Translations under genes and position numbers: made by a program | The notes under the pieces: model-generated | What the model was told of the DNA's origin: nothing | Seen by the model: only the letters and a program-made list of their open reading frames with translations | The model's database searches: none | Assembly: GCF_900604345.1 (NCBI RefSeq) | Contig: NZ_LR026983.1 | Span: 1,550,001 to 1,614,000, forward strand | Length of the DNA stretch: 64,000 nt | DNA from: Maliibacterium massiliense | GTDB lineage: Bacteria > Bacillota > Clostridia > Christensenellales > Maliibacteriaceae | Reading direction: 5' to 3' | Shown: piece by piece, positions 44,528 to 53,423 of the stretch | Position numbering within the stretch: the stretch's first letter is position 1 | Layout: the number at the start of each line of letters is the position of its first letter

Positions 44528-44785
44528 ATGGAACACTACGCCTATCTGCTCCGCTGCGCGGACGGCACCATCTACAGCGGCTATACCACAAACCTTGCCC
44601 GGCGGGTGCAGGCGCACAACCAGGGCAGTGGCGCCAAGTACACGCGCGCGCGGCTGCCGGTTACGCTCGCCTATTATGAGGCGTTTGCCAGCAAGCACGA
44701 GGCCATGCAGCGCGAGGCGGCGCTGAAAAAACTGACCCACGCGCAGAAAGAGGCGCTGATCCTGCGGGGCAACGCACGCACTTGA
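44528..44785 (+). CDS. GIY-YIG nuclease family protein (YhbQ/UPF0213 type)
   Basis: 85 residues, a stand-alone GIY-YIG domain. [15 protein letters not shown] holds the two half-motifs (the first as AYL, the second as IYSGYT), followed by the conserved Arg in [10 protein letters not shown], and the later [20 protein letters not shown] with the metal-binding Glu region. AAAGGA is 12 bases before the ATG at 44528; the upstream extension of the frame is not supported. Members are small and of unclear role, perhaps in DNA repair. A tandem repeat array follows. Confidence 0.9.
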   Translation: MEHYAYLLRCADGTIYSGYTTNLARRVQAHNQGSGAKYTRARLPVTLAYYEAFASKHEAMQREAALKKLTHAQKEALILRGNART

Positions 44786-44892
44786 AGCTTGCAGCGCGGC
44801 CACCCTTGCGGCCGTGTCAAAGGACGGACGCGGGCGTCTAAACGGGCATATATGCCGCGCGGTATCAACTTTTGCGCGGCGCTCTTGCATGT

Positions 44893-45331
44893 CCCCTGCC
44901 TGATACAAGGAAGGAGCTCGCAGCGTCGGCGTGTGCAGTGCTCCCCCGATGCGGTACGCAGTCTATAGCGGTCGCCGTGCCTGTACGTGGTCCCTGCATC
45001 CGGTATAAAGGGGCCTGCGGTGCAAGTGCTCCCCCGATGCGGCGCGCAGTCTATGGCGGCGGCCGCGTCTGAACGTGCCCCCTGCCTGATACAAGGAAGG
45101 AGCTCGCAGCGTCGGCGTGTGCAGTGCTCCCCCGATGCGGCGCGCAGTCTATGGCGGCGGCCGCGTCTGAACGTGCCCCCTGCCTGATACAAGGAAGGAG
45201 CTCGCAGCGTCGGCGTGTGCAGTGCTCCCCCGATGCGGCACGCAGTCTATGGTGTCGGCCGCGCCTGTACGTGCTCCCCATCCGATACAAAGAATGGTTC
45301 CACGGCGCCGACGGTGTGCGGCGCCCTTTTT
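44893..45331 (+). repeat. 98-bp tandem repeat array ending in a terminator
   Basis: Units start at 44893, 44991, 45079, 45177 and 45275, with periods of 98, 88, 98 and 98 bases. Units 3 and 4 are nearly identical, unit 2 lacks 10 bases, and unit 5 is partial and diverged. Each full unit has GATACAAGGAAGGAGCTCGC, then GGAGC pairing with a later GCTCC, then CGCAGTCTATGGCGG. In unit 5 the corresponding hairpin is GGCGCCG/CGGCGCC followed by TTTTT (45304-45331), an intrinsic terminator on the plus strand. As 98 is not a multiple of 3, no frame repeats across units, so the array is non-coding. Confidence 0.92.
45304..45331 (+). terminator. Terminator at the end of the repeat array
   Basis: GGCGCCG and CGGCGCC form a 7-bp stem with an 8-base loop, then C and five T residues. 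Confidence 0.8.
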
Positions 45332-45529
45332 CGAGCGCGGCGCCAACGCGCGCAGGTCCCCTGCACTTGCGTATGGATGCAAAATCCGATATGCTAGGAA
45401 AAAGGAATTTTGTCGATTGTTCTTTGCAGCGCCGCGCTCGTGCGCGTTGCCATCGTCTGTGTCCGCAGCCCAAAGCGGCTGCTTTTTCCCCGCGTGCAGG
45501 GGTGTATGCGGTCAGTTGGGAGGGTTAAC

Positions 45530-46477
45530 ATGGATCCAAACAGGGATTTGGCGCAGAAGATGCTCGCGGCCATCAACCAGGTGCTGCTGGGCAAGGAGGA
45601 GCCCGTGATGGAGGCGTTTGCCACCATGCTCGCGGGCGGGCACGTGCTCATTGAGGATATCCCGGGCGTGGGCAAGACCACGCTGGCGCTTGCGCTCTCT
45701 CGCCTGATGGGGCTGCAGTGGCGCCGCGTGCAGTTTACGCCTGACGTGCTCCCCTCGGATTTGACGGGCTTTTCCATCTACCGCAAGGACAAGGAGGCGT
45801 TTGTCTACCAGCCCGGCGCGGTGTTCTGCAACATCCTGCTGGCCGACGAGATCAACCGCACATCCCCCAAAACGCAGTCCGCGCTGCTGGAGACGATGGA
45901 GGAGGGCGCCGTGAGCGTCGACGGCGTGACGCGTCCAGTGCCCGCGCCCTTTTTCGTCATCGCAACGCAAAACCCCCTGAGCGCCGAGGGTACCCAGCCG
46001 CTTCCCATGGCGCAGATGGACCGGTTTATGATCCAGATGTCCATCGGCTATCCGGATTTTGCAAGCGAGATCGCGCTGGCCAAGCAGGCCAACGGCGAGA
46101 AGCGCGCAGAGCAGCTGTCCGCCATGATAGACGCATCTGCGCTGTCGGCCATGCAGCGCGCGGTGGGGCAGGTGTACCTGCATGATACCGTTTACGCATA
46201 CATCGTGCGCCTGGTGGCGGCCACGCGCGATGACCCTTACCTGCAGATGGGCGCAAGCCCCCGAGGCACCATTGCCCTGGTCAAGATGGCGCGCGCTGCT
46301 GCCTGGCTGCGGGGCCGCGATTTTGTCACGCCGGCGGATGTCGTAGACCAGTTCCCGCTGGTGATCACCCACCGCATTTTGCTCAACGGCAGGGCGCGTC
46401 TGGAGGGGGTGCGCAAGCGCGACGTGCTGCAGCGCATTCTAAAGGAGACGGACAAGCCCACGACCCGCGAGGCGTGA
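45530..46477 (+). CDS. MoxR family AAA ATPase
   Basis: 315 residues. Walker A GVGKTT near residue 45, Walker B LLADEINR near residue 102, sensor ATQNP and the C-terminal lid domain. MoxR ATPases act as chaperones for partner proteins with DUF58 and VWA domains. GGGAGGG lies 5 bases before the ATG at 45530; the longer frame from 45410 lacks a ribosome site. It heads an operon with DUF58 (4 bases gap) and a transglutaminase-like gene. Confidence 0.95.
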   Translation: MDPNRDLAQKMLAAINQVLLGKEEPVMEAFATMLAGGHVLIEDIPGVGKTTLALALSRLMGLQWRRVQFTPDVLPSDLTGFSIYRKDKEAFVYQPGAVFCNILLADEINRTSPKTQSALLETMEEGAVSVDGVTRPVPAPFFVIATQNPLSAEGTQPLPMAQMDRFMIQMSIGYPDFASEIALAKQANGEKRAEQLSAMIDASALSAMQRAVGQVYLHDTVYAYIVRLVAATRDDPYLQMGASPRGTIALVKMARAAAWLRGRDFVTPADVVDQFPLVITHRILLNGRARLEGVRKRDVLQRILKETDKPTTREA

Positions 46478-46481
46478 GACG

Positions 46482-47537
46482 ATGAAAAAGGCGCTGTTTC
46501 TGCTATTGAGCGGCCTTACGTTTTACCTGGCCGGCTTTTATCATTCGCCTGCGCTGATGCAGCTGTTTCTGGTGCTACTGTTGCTGGGGGCTTGCCTGTT
46601 TTTATGCAGCCAATATGCGGTGCGCGCGCTGGAGGTGCGCGTGGCGCTCGATGGCGCGCAGGTCTATAAGGGGGGCGCGCTCAAGGGCAGCCTGGTGGTG
46701 GTCAACCACGGCCGACTGCCCATCACCCAGGTTGTGCTGCGGCTGTCTGGTGATCTGTGTGCGGAGGCATGCGCCCAGCAGCTGTGCGCAGGCGTGGCGG
46801 CGGGCGCGCAGCAGACGATTCCCTTTGAGGTATGCGCGCAGTACTGCGGGGTGCTGCGCGTGACGCTGGAGCAGGTGCGCGCGTACGACGCGCTGGGAGT
46901 TTTCTGCGGGCGCAAAAGGATCGGCACGCGCGTGCAGGCGCTGGTGCTGCCCGCAGAAAAGGCTATGCGTATCGCGCCGGCAGGCATGGATCAGGCCGTC
47001 TGGCAGGAGCAGCCCGCGCCAAGGGCGGGGGATCAGCCGCCTGATATCTATCAAATCGATGCATACCGTCCGGGCGACGCCATGCGCAATATCCACTGGA
47101 AACTGAGCGCGCGGCAGGGCACGCTGATGAGCAAGCGCTACAGCGCGCAGCAGCGGGGGCGCGTCGCGCTGCGGCTGGATGCGGCGGGCCTCGCCCCAGA
47201 CGTGCGCGCGCGGGATGCCTTTTTGGAGGTGGCCTCCGCCCTGAGCCTGGGCCTGTTGCAGCTGCAGATGCCCCACGACGTATACATGGCGGGGGATCAG
47301 GGTGCATACTTCAGCGTCGAGACGCCGGCGGGTTATCGCCAGATGATCGCCGCGCTGGTGGGACGCGTGTGCGCGGACGAGGCACTGCCTTCCCCGCAAG
47401 TGGGGGCGCGTGCCTTGGACCAGCCGTGCTTTGAACTGGACGCGGGCCTGGCGCTGCACTGGCAAGGGCGCGTGCTTGCCCAATTTACGCCGGACGACTG
47501 TATCAGCCAGATGGAGAGAAGGTGTCTTTTTGTCTAG
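46482..47537 (+). CDS. DUF58 domain protein
   Basis: 351 residues. Two membrane helices at the N-terminus (about 3-22 and 25-43), an extracytoplasmic or cytoplasmic beta-rich part, and the DUF58 signature YRPGDAMRNIHWKLSAR around residue 197. This protein is the usual partner of MoxR. Its stop overlaps the likely TTG start of the next gene by 8 bases. Function in detail is unknown; such operons are linked to envelope maintenance. Confidence 0.93.
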   Translation: MKKALFLLLSGLTFYLAGFYHSPALMQLFLVLLLLGACLFLCSQYAVRALEVRVALDGAQVYKGGALKGSLVVVNHGRLPITQVVLRLSGDLCAEACAQQLCAGVAAGAQQTIPFEVCAQYCGVLRVTLEQVRAYDALGVFCGRKRIGTRVQALVLPAEKAMRIAPAGMDQAVWQEQPAPRAGDQPPDIYQIDAYRPGDAMRNIHWKLSARQGTLMSKRYSAQQRGRVALRLDAAGLAPDVRARDAFLEVASALSLGLLQLQMPHDVYMAGDQGAYFSVETPAGYRQMIAALVGRVCADEALPSPQVGARALDQPCFELDAGLALHWQGRVLAQFTPDDCISQMERRCLFV

Positions 47538-49820
47538 GCGGCCGCACGGACAACGCGTGAAGGGAGGGGCGCAGGCAGTTGCGCTGCGCGCTGTGGAGCC
47601 GCAGCAAGAGACGCAGGCGCGCGCGGCGCGCATCGCCGAACTGCTGTGCTTTCTCTGCGGCATGTACGGCATCCTCTATGAGGTTTGGCACCTGGTGTAT
47701 GTGGTGTTCAACCTGGAGCTGCTGTGCTTTTTGGTGCTGCTCTTCTGCATCGTGATCTGGTGGTGGCGCCATGATGGAGGGGCGTATCCGCATATCCGCA
47801 TCGCCCTAGGCGCATTGGCGGCGGTTATTGCCCTGATGGGCCTGCCCGCCATGCTGCGGCAGTGGGGCCGGATACTCGATGCCGTCAAGACAGACCCGCC
47901 TTCCCTGCAGGCCATTGACGTCACCGCCACCGCGGCGGTATTTCTAGCGCTGTGCGCGGTGGGGCTCTATTTGCTGGCCTTTGTGTGGCATAAGGGCTGG
48001 ATGTTTTTGTGCTTTTCGCTGCCCATGGTGCTGCTGGCCCAGCCCCTTGGCAAAAGCACGGATTGGCTGTCCATCGGCCTGTTCGGTGCGTTCCATATCG
48101 GCTGTAGCGTGCTCAACCAGGCGGAAAGGGTGCGCTATGCATCGCCCAGGGCGGGGGTGCAGATCACCAGCCTGGTGCTGGTGCTGGCATTCTGCGCATC
48201 GGCGCTGGTGGCGGTGTGCCAGCTGCCGCAGGCGTCCATGGACCGGTTGTTTTCCATGTCTGAAGCGCTGGACCGGCAAATCCAGCGCATCCGCGCGGAG
48301 GGCGGCGTGGACGCGGCCACGGGCATTGTCAACAGGGGGAATCTCTATCCGGAGGATGCGCCCCGCCTGGAGGTGACGCTGGATGCGCGGCCGAAAGCGC
48401 CGCTCTATCTCAAAGGGTTTACGGGGGGCGCCTATACAGGCGCGGCGTGGGAACAGGCGCAGGATCCAGCTGTGCTGCTGGGCGGCGAGCTGTCCGTCTA
48501 TCTGCCGCAGGAGAACGTGGCCGAACGGCAGTGCGCGCTGATGCAGTGGATGGTGGCGCGCGGGGCGCCGCTTGCGGAAAACGCCGCGCGCATCCGCGCG
48601 CTGTCACCGGATACGTTGGACGCGTACGCGCCGTACATCTCGATGCGCAGCGATGTATCCAAGGCGGAATACCGTTTCTTCGACGTGCAGACGTTTTTGG
48701 CGACTCTCGATTCCGCCAAGCGGACGCAGGCGATCCTACAGCAGGGCGCCGTAGGCGATGTGATGTCCTTCTATGCCTCCAGCGTTTACGTGGATGTGGA
48801 TATGGTTGGGGCGCTGCCCGACTGGTATCTGCCGCAGGAGAACGCCTACGGGCAGTTTGCCCACGGCGCCTATCTGGACGCCGAGCAGGCGCGCATCCCC
48901 CGCATTGCGGCGCTGTGCGCGCAAAACCCGCTGAAAACGGAGGAGGAAATCACCGCGTTTATCCTGCGTACGCTGCGAAGCAACACCACCTACACCCTCA
49001 CGCCGGGCAATGCGCCGCTGGGCAGGGATATTGCGGAATACTTTCTCTTTGAAAGCCGGCGGGGCTATTGCCAGCACTACGCTACCACCGCGGCGCTGAT
49101 GTACCGGCTATACGGAATCCCGGCGCGCTATGCGACCGGGTATGTGGTGCAGCCCGACGCGTTTGTCCGGCAGCAGGACGGCAGCTATCGGGCCGTGCTG
49201 GCCGACGCGCAGGCGCACGCCTGGGTGGAGGTATACCGCGCGGACGCGGGCTGGATCCCCGTGGAGGTGACGCCGCCGGGTACGGCCAACAATCCGAGCG
49301 ATATGCCATACGCCGAGGCGGTGCAGCAACCTCAGGCCACGCCCACCCCCGCCCAGAGCGCGCCGCAGCCCACACAGAGCGCGCCTGCGCCGGGTATAGC
49401 GGCAGTGCGCGGCGCGCCTGGCTGTGGATTGCAGCGGGCGCGATGGCCGCATGCGCGCTGCTGGTGCTGGGCGCATGGATGCACCGGCACCGGATGCTGC
49501 GGCGGCATGCGCGTCTGCGGGCGGATAAGTTGCTGGTGCTGGCGCTGGAGATGCTGCACTGGGCCGGCCTGTTGCGCGATTACGATGGGTCTGAGCCGGA
49601 TTTCTGCGCCGCGCTTGCGGCGGCGTTGCCGCAGGTAGCGCAAGGCGCATCCGCGGTTTTGGTGCAAGCTGCGCAACAGGAGGCGTTCGCCCGCGCACCC
49701 GCATCTGACACGGTGACGCGGGAAGCGCGCGACGCCTACGCGCGCGTCTGCCGCGCGCTTTACGCGCAGCTGCGCTGGGGTAGAAGGATGGTCTTTACCT
49801 ATGTCAAGGCGTATCTGTAG
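47530..49820 (+). pseudogene. Transglutaminase-like membrane protein, interrupted near its C-terminus
   Basis: The third gene of the MoxR operon, about 763 residues when joined. It has an N-terminal block of about five helices, an outside domain and the transglutaminase core with catalytic Cys in RRGYCQHYATTAALMYRLYG, His in AHAWVEVYR and Asp-like site in GWIPVEVTP. The TTG at 47530 has AGAAGG 7 bases upstream; the GTG at 47557 is an alternative. Frame 1 carries on to about 49410, after which the last membrane helix (WLWIAAGAMAACALLVLGAW) and the tail to 49820 lie in frame 3. Removing one GC from GCGGCGCGCCTGG (about 49404-49416) restores RGAWLWIAAG, so an extra GC pair explains the break. 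Truncation would remove the C-terminal anchor. Confidence 0.87.
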
Positions 49821-49910
49821 CGCGGGATAGCGGCATGGGCAGGGGTGTGCTTTTGCGCGCCGGGCACTATTCTTTGGATTGGATCAACGAGGCGAAAGGG
49901 AGGTGCATGC

Positions 49911-50861
49911 ATGACAGATTCGGTGGTGGGGCGCTTTGCGCCCACGCCCAGCGGGCGGATGCACCTGGGCAACCTGTTTTGCGCGCTGCTTGCGTGGCTC
50001 TCGGCGCGCGCCCAGGGCGGGCGGGTGGTGCTGCGCGTCGAGGATCTGGACCCCGACCGCTCGTCGATGCCATACGCGGCGCAGCTGGAGGAGGACCTGC
50101 GCTTTCTCGGTCTGGACTGGGATGAGGGTGGAAGCGACGGCGGGCCGCACGCCCCCTATTACCAGGGCCAGCGCGGCGCCTATTACGCCCGCATGCTGGA
50201 TCAGCTGCAGCAGATGGATATGGTCTATCCCTGCTTTTGCAGCCGCGCCCAGCTGCACGCGGCCGACGCGCCCCACGCCTCCGACGGCGAGGTGATCTAC
50301 AGCGGCCGCTGCCGCGGCCTGGACGCGCGGCAGGTGGCGCGCCGCATGCTGCAGCGCAGGCCCGCCCTGCGCCTGCGCGTGCCCGATGAGACCATCTCTT
50401 TTACAGACGGGCATTACGGGCAGGTATGTCAGTACCTGCCCAGCGACTGCGGAGATTTCATCCTGCGCCGCTCCGACGGCGTGTTTGCCTACCAGCTGGC
50501 GGTGGTGGCGGACGATGCGGCCATGGGCGTCACCGAGGTGGTGCGTGGTAGGGACCTGCTATCCTCCACGCCGCGGCAGCTGCTGCTCTACCGTCTGCTG
50601 GGCTTTAGCGCGCCGCGCTTCTGCCACGCGCCACTGCTACTGGCGGCCGACGGCCGCCGCCTCTCCAAGCGCGACGCAGACATGGATTTGGACGCGCTGC
50701 GCACGCGCGGCCTGTGCGGCGCGGATATCGTGGGGCGCCTGGCCTATGCGGCGGGGCTGCAGCAGCGGCCCGTGCCTGTCACGCCGCAGGCGCTTGTGGC
50801 CGGTTTTTCCTGGGCGAAGGTGCCCCATGCGGATATCCGCCTGCCCCGGGGGCTGTTTTGA
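49911..50861 (+). CDS. gluQ: Glutamyl-Q tRNA(Asp) synthetase
   Basis: 316 residues: the catalytic core of a glutamyl-tRNA synthetase without anticodon-binding domain. It attaches glutamate to queuosine in tRNA(Asp). GRFAPTPSGRMHLGN holds the HIGH-like motif, DLDPDR and YQGQRGAYYARMLDQL follow, CFCSRAQL belongs to the zinc region, and LSKRD is the KMSKS-like loop. AAAGGGAGG lies 7 bases before the ATG at 49911. It starts 90 bases after the transglutaminase gene. Confidence 0.95.
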   Translation: MTDSVVGRFAPTPSGRMHLGNLFCALLAWLSARAQGGRVVLRVEDLDPDRSSMPYAAQLEEDLRFLGLDWDEGGSDGGPHAPYYQGQRGAYYARMLDQLQQMDMVYPCFCSRAQLHAADAPHASDGEVIYSGRCRGLDARQVARRMLQRRPALRLRVPDETISFTDGHYGQVCQYLPSDCGDFILRRSDGVFAYQLAVVADDAAMGVTEVVRGRDLLSSTPRQLLLYRLLGFSAPRFCHAPLLLAADGRRLSKRDADMDLDALRTRGLCGADIVGRLAYAAGLQQRPVPVTPQALVAGFSWAKVPHADIRLPRGLF

Positions 50862-51000
50862 TGGTCCGCGGGCTGGCATGTGTAAAACGAGGGGGAGGAT
50901 AAAAGAGGGGCTGCCAGCAAAGGCCCCCGCGTGGGCAGAATGCGCGCGAGGCAAAGGGCTTTGCGCAATAGCGGAGGCGAAAAAACGCGCCGGGGGGATA
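50862..51000. other. Gap behind gluQ
   Basis: No gene is supported here and no plus-strand terminator with a good T tract was found behind gluQ. Confidence 0.4.
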
Positions 51001-51030
51001 AAAAAACGCCCCCGCGATGCGGGGGCGTTT
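51001..51030 (-). terminator. Minus-strand intrinsic terminator
   Basis: AAACGCCCCCGC and GCGGGGGCGTTT form a 12-bp perfect stem with a 3-base loop. On the minus strand it ends in a T tract (plus-strand A run at 51000-51006), 14 bases after the stop of the gene fragment. Confidence 0.85.
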
Positions 51031-51043
51031 GGACAGGCATGTC

Positions 51044-51182
51044 TCATTGTGCGCTGCACAGGGTCGCTTCCCCTGCCTGCGCCAGCAGATCCTCCACGGC
51101 AAAGACGTCCAGCGCCTGGTTGAGGCCGAACATCACGATGGCATCGCGCGGCACGCGCGCGCCCGCCGCCGCTTGCCAAGGG
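51044..51182 (-). pseudogene. 3' remnant of an unidentified minus-strand gene
   Basis: A frame of about 45 codons ends at TGA 51046-51044, 14 bases before a strong minus-strand terminator. The peptide contains ARVPRDAIVMFGLNQALDVF and ends GEATLCSAQ. It looks like genuine protein sequence by composition, but no family is recognised and no start codon with a ribosome site exists. Just upstream, at about 51180, the opposite strand carries another fragment, so the 5' part of this gene seems to have been lost at that junction. Confidence 0.5.
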
Positions 51183-51558
51183 AGAGACGGGCGAGCTGGG
51201 CGGCGTCTAGGCCACGCTGGTGGATGTGACCGAGACGGCAGGCGCGCTGATCAAGCCCGAGGCGGGCAACGTCTTTTTGCTCTGCAAGCTGGATATCCAA
51301 AACAACAGCGACCGGGAGCTGGCCGTCAGCTCCATGATGTCGTTTGCATGCTATGTGGATGACACCAAGGTGGATATCAGCATCCCTACGCTGGGGAGCA
51401 AGGGCAGCGAGGCCCAGCTTGACGGCAGCGTGGCGGCAGGCAAAAAGATGTCCGGCGTGCTTGGGTACGAGGTGCCAGAGGGGGGAAAACGGGAGATTTC
51501 CTTTAAGCCCGACCCGCTCAAGACGCAGCAGCTGGTGTTTGCCGCAGAAAAGGAATGA
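51181..51558 (+). pseudogene. 5'-truncated DUF4352-like gene
   Basis: The frame encodes a DUF4352-type immunoglobulin-like domain: VFLLCKLDIQNNSDRELAVS, then SEAQLDGSVAAGKKMSGVLG and YEVPEGGKREISFKPDPL. Intact members are lipoproteins or membrane proteins with a signal sequence. Here an in-frame TAG lies at 51208-51210, the upstream codons give only GETGELGGV, and no signal peptide, start or ribosome site is present. The fragment begins where the opposite-strand remnant ends. Translation from the GTG at 51220 is possible but has no ribosome site. Confidence 0.7.
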
Positions 51559-51587
51559 TGTCATCGGGCACAACGGCATTTTGACAG

Positions 51588-51623
51588 GGGCGCGCGCGTA
51601 CCGCAAGGGGCGCGCCTTTTTTT
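51588..51623 (+). terminator. Intrinsic terminator after the DUF4352 fragment
   Basis: GGCGCGC (51589-51595) and GCGCGCC (51610-51616) form a 7-bp stem followed by seven T residues. Confidence 0.85.
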
Positions 51624-51686
51624 GTATCGAAAGGCGCCGCGCCAAAAGAGGTGGTCCTAGGGAATAGCTGTGTTTCCTCCCATAAA

Positions 51687-51724
51687 GGCATTGCAATGCC
51701 GATAATTCCTATCATATAATAGGA
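51687..51724 (+). promoter_or_regulatory. Promoter of the Rrf2 regulator gene with two palindromes
   Basis: TTGCAA (51691-51696), 18 bases, perfect TATAAT (51715-51720). The -35 lies inside the perfect 14-bp palindrome GGCATTGCAATGCC (51687-51700). The -10 lies inside TCCTAT-N6-ATAGGA (51707-51724), and the flanks TAATTCC and ATAGGATAT resemble the half-sites described for CymR in Bacillus. This suggests autoregulation. Confidence 0.7.
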
Positions 51725-51743
51725 TATAAAGGGGGCGAAGCTG

Positions 51744-52184
51744 ATGAAGATTTCCACAAAGGGACGCTACGCACTGCGGCTGATGCTGGATTTGGCCCTG
51801 CATGACACGGGCAAATGCGTCTCGCTGCGGGATGTTTCCCAGCGCCAGGGTATCTCCGTAAAGTATCTGGAGCAGATTGTGGTGCTGTTTCACCGCTCCG
51901 GTTTTCTCAAAAGCGTGCGCGGTCCCCAGGGCGGCTACATGCTGGTGCGCGCGCCGGCCGGCTACACGGTGGGCGAGATCCTGCGCGTCACAGAGGGCAG
52001 CCTTGCGCCGGTGGCCTGCCTGGAGGATGATCCTAACCAGTGCGCGCGCTGCAGCCGGTGCGCCACGCTGGCGGTGTGGGAGCGGCTCTACAGTGCGATC
52101 AACGATGTAGTGGATAACATCACCCTGCAGAACCTGGTGGATATCCAGCGCGCCAAGGATGGCGCAGGGGACTATGTGATTTAG
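51744..52184 (+). CDS. Rrf2 family transcriptional regulator, CymR/IscR-like
   Basis: 146 residues. It begins MKISTKGRYALRLMLDLA, the typical Rrf2 winged-helix start, and shows SVKYLEQIVVLF and SVRGPQGGYMLVRAPAGYTV as in CymR. Four cysteines (C92, C100, C103, C106) lie in the loop where IscR binds its iron-sulfur cluster. The next gene is cysK, and CymR of Bacillus controls cysteine synthesis together with CysK, so a cysteine regulator is likely. Whether it carries a cluster or acts through CysK is open. GGGGGCG lies 7 bases before the ATG. Confidence 0.9.
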   Translation: MKISTKGRYALRLMLDLALHDTGKCVSLRDVSQRQGISVKYLEQIVVLFHRSGFLKSVRGPQGGYMLVRAPAGYTVGEILRVTEGSLAPVACLEDDPNQCARCSRCATLAVWERLYSAINDVVDNITLQNLVDIQRAKDGAGDYVI

Positions 52185-52249
52185 CATGGAAACGTGCGTT
52201 TGCGGGCATTGCTAGTTATAGCAAGGCCCTTTTTTCATGTTTGAAAGGA

Positions 52250-52278
52250 TTGACAGAGCATGGAAAGAGAATTATCAT
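52250..52278 (+). promoter_or_regulatory. Probable promoter of cysK
   Basis: Consensus TTGACA (52250-52255), 17 bases, TATCAT (52273-52278). ATATAGGAAATAT just downstream (52286-52298) shares the ATAGGA core with the Rrf2 promoter operator, so repression by that regulator is possible. Confidence 0.72.
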
Positions 52279-52350
52279 AGTAAACATATAGGAAATATAG
52301 AGTAAACCGTCCGATAAGCAGTACCCCCCTTTGAAAGGAAGGTTTTATAG

Positions 52351-53277
52351 ATGAACATTCATCAGAGTATCGCGTCCCTGGTGGGCGCAACACCCCTGGT
52401 CGCCCTGGGCAACTACAGCCGCGCGGCGGGCCTGACGCGCCCCATCGTGGCCAAGGTGGAGGCATGCAACCCCGCTGGCAGCGTCAAGGACCGCATTGCG
52501 CGCGCCATGCTGGACGCGGCCGAGAAGAGCGGCGCGCTGCGGCCGGAGAGTGTGATCATTGAACCCACCAGCGGCAACACGGGCATTGGACTTGCTGCTA
52601 TCGCCGCGGCGCGCGGCTACCGCGTGGTGCTCACCATGCCCGAGACGATGAGCGTGGAACGGCGCAGGCTGCTGCAGGCGTACGGCGCGCATTTGGTGCT
52701 CACCGATGGGGCGCAGGGCATGAAGGGGGCCATCGCCAAGGCGGAGGAACTGGCCCAGGCAGAGCCCAACGCGTTTATACCGGGCCAGTTCAGCAACCAG
52801 GCCAATCCCCAGGCGCATTATGCGGCCACCGGGCCGGAGATCTGGCAGGATACGGACGGGCAGGTGGACATCTTTGTCGCCGGCATCGGCACGGGAGGCA
52901 CCATTACGGGCGTGGGGCGCTATCTCAAGGAACAGAACCCGCGGGTGCGCGTGGTGGCTGTGGAGCCGGCCGATTCGCCCGTGCTCTCCGGCGGCGCGCC
53001 CGGCCCCCACAAGATACAGGGCATCGGCGCGGGGTTTGTGCCCGATACCCTGGATACCAAGGTATACGATGAGATCCTCCATGTGGAAAACGAGGACGCC
53101 TTTGCCGCGGCGCGGGCCATTGCCGCGCGCGACGGCGTGCTTGCGGGCATCTCCTCGGGCGCGGCGGTGCACGCCGCAACCCTTCTGGCCCAGCGCCCCG
53201 ATTGCGCCGATAAGCTGATCGTGGCCCTGCTGCCCGATACGGGCGAGCGCTATCTTTCCACGCCGGCGTTTGGCTGA
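52351..53277 (+). CDS. cysK: Cysteine synthase A (O-acetylserine sulfhydrylase)
   Basis: 308 residues. Makes cysteine from O-acetylserine and sulfide with pyridoxal phosphate. The PLP lysine is K46 in [14 protein letters not shown], the substrate loop is [11 protein letters not shown], and the glycine loop [12 protein letters not shown] binds the cofactor phosphate. GAAAGGAAGG lies 10 bases before the ATG. It has its own promoter 73 bases upstream, and no cysE lies nearby in the window. Confidence 0.96.
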   Translation: MNIHQSIASLVGATPLVALGNYSRAAGLTRPIVAKVEACNPAGSVKDRIARAMLDAAEKSGALRPESVIIEPTSGNTGIGLAAIAAARGYRVVLTMPETMSVERRRLLQAYGAHLVLTDGAQGMKGAIAKAEELAQAEPNAFIPGQFSNQANPQAHYAATGPEIWQDTDGQVDIFVAGIGTGGTITGVGRYLKEQNPRVRVVAVEPADSPVLSGGAPGPHKIQGIGAGFVPDTLDTKVYDEILHVENEDAFAAARAIAARDGVLAGISSGAAVHAATLLAQRPDCADKLIVALLPDTGERYLSTPAFG

Positions 53278-53390
53278 TACATATATAAAAAAAGCTGCCG
53301 TCAGCGCAGGTATTCTGCCGAGATGTTCGCATGCCGCCGCTCGCGCCGGTGCTGCCGTTCATGCTGGTATCCGGCTGCCATGGCCTATGC

Positions 53391-53423
53391 AAAACGCCCC
53401 GGGGTTTGATCCCGGGGCGTTTT
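53391..53423. terminator. Bidirectional intrinsic terminator
   Basis: AAAACGCCCCGGG and CCCGGGGCGTTTT form a 13-bp perfect stem with a 7-base loop, serving cysK and the convergent glycosyltransferase gene. Confidence 0.93.

Noticed and set aside
44893..45331. CRISPR array
   Set aside because: Units are adjacent copies of about 98 bases without unique spacers, and no cas gene is in the window.
44674..45608. Several open frames inside the 98-bp array with repeated peptides
   Set aside because: The period is not divisible by three, so each unit is read in a different frame; no start with a ribosome site.
49380..49425. Programmed -1 frameshift in the transglutaminase gene
   Set aside because: No slippery heptamer; a GC dinucleotide insertion explains the shift more simply.
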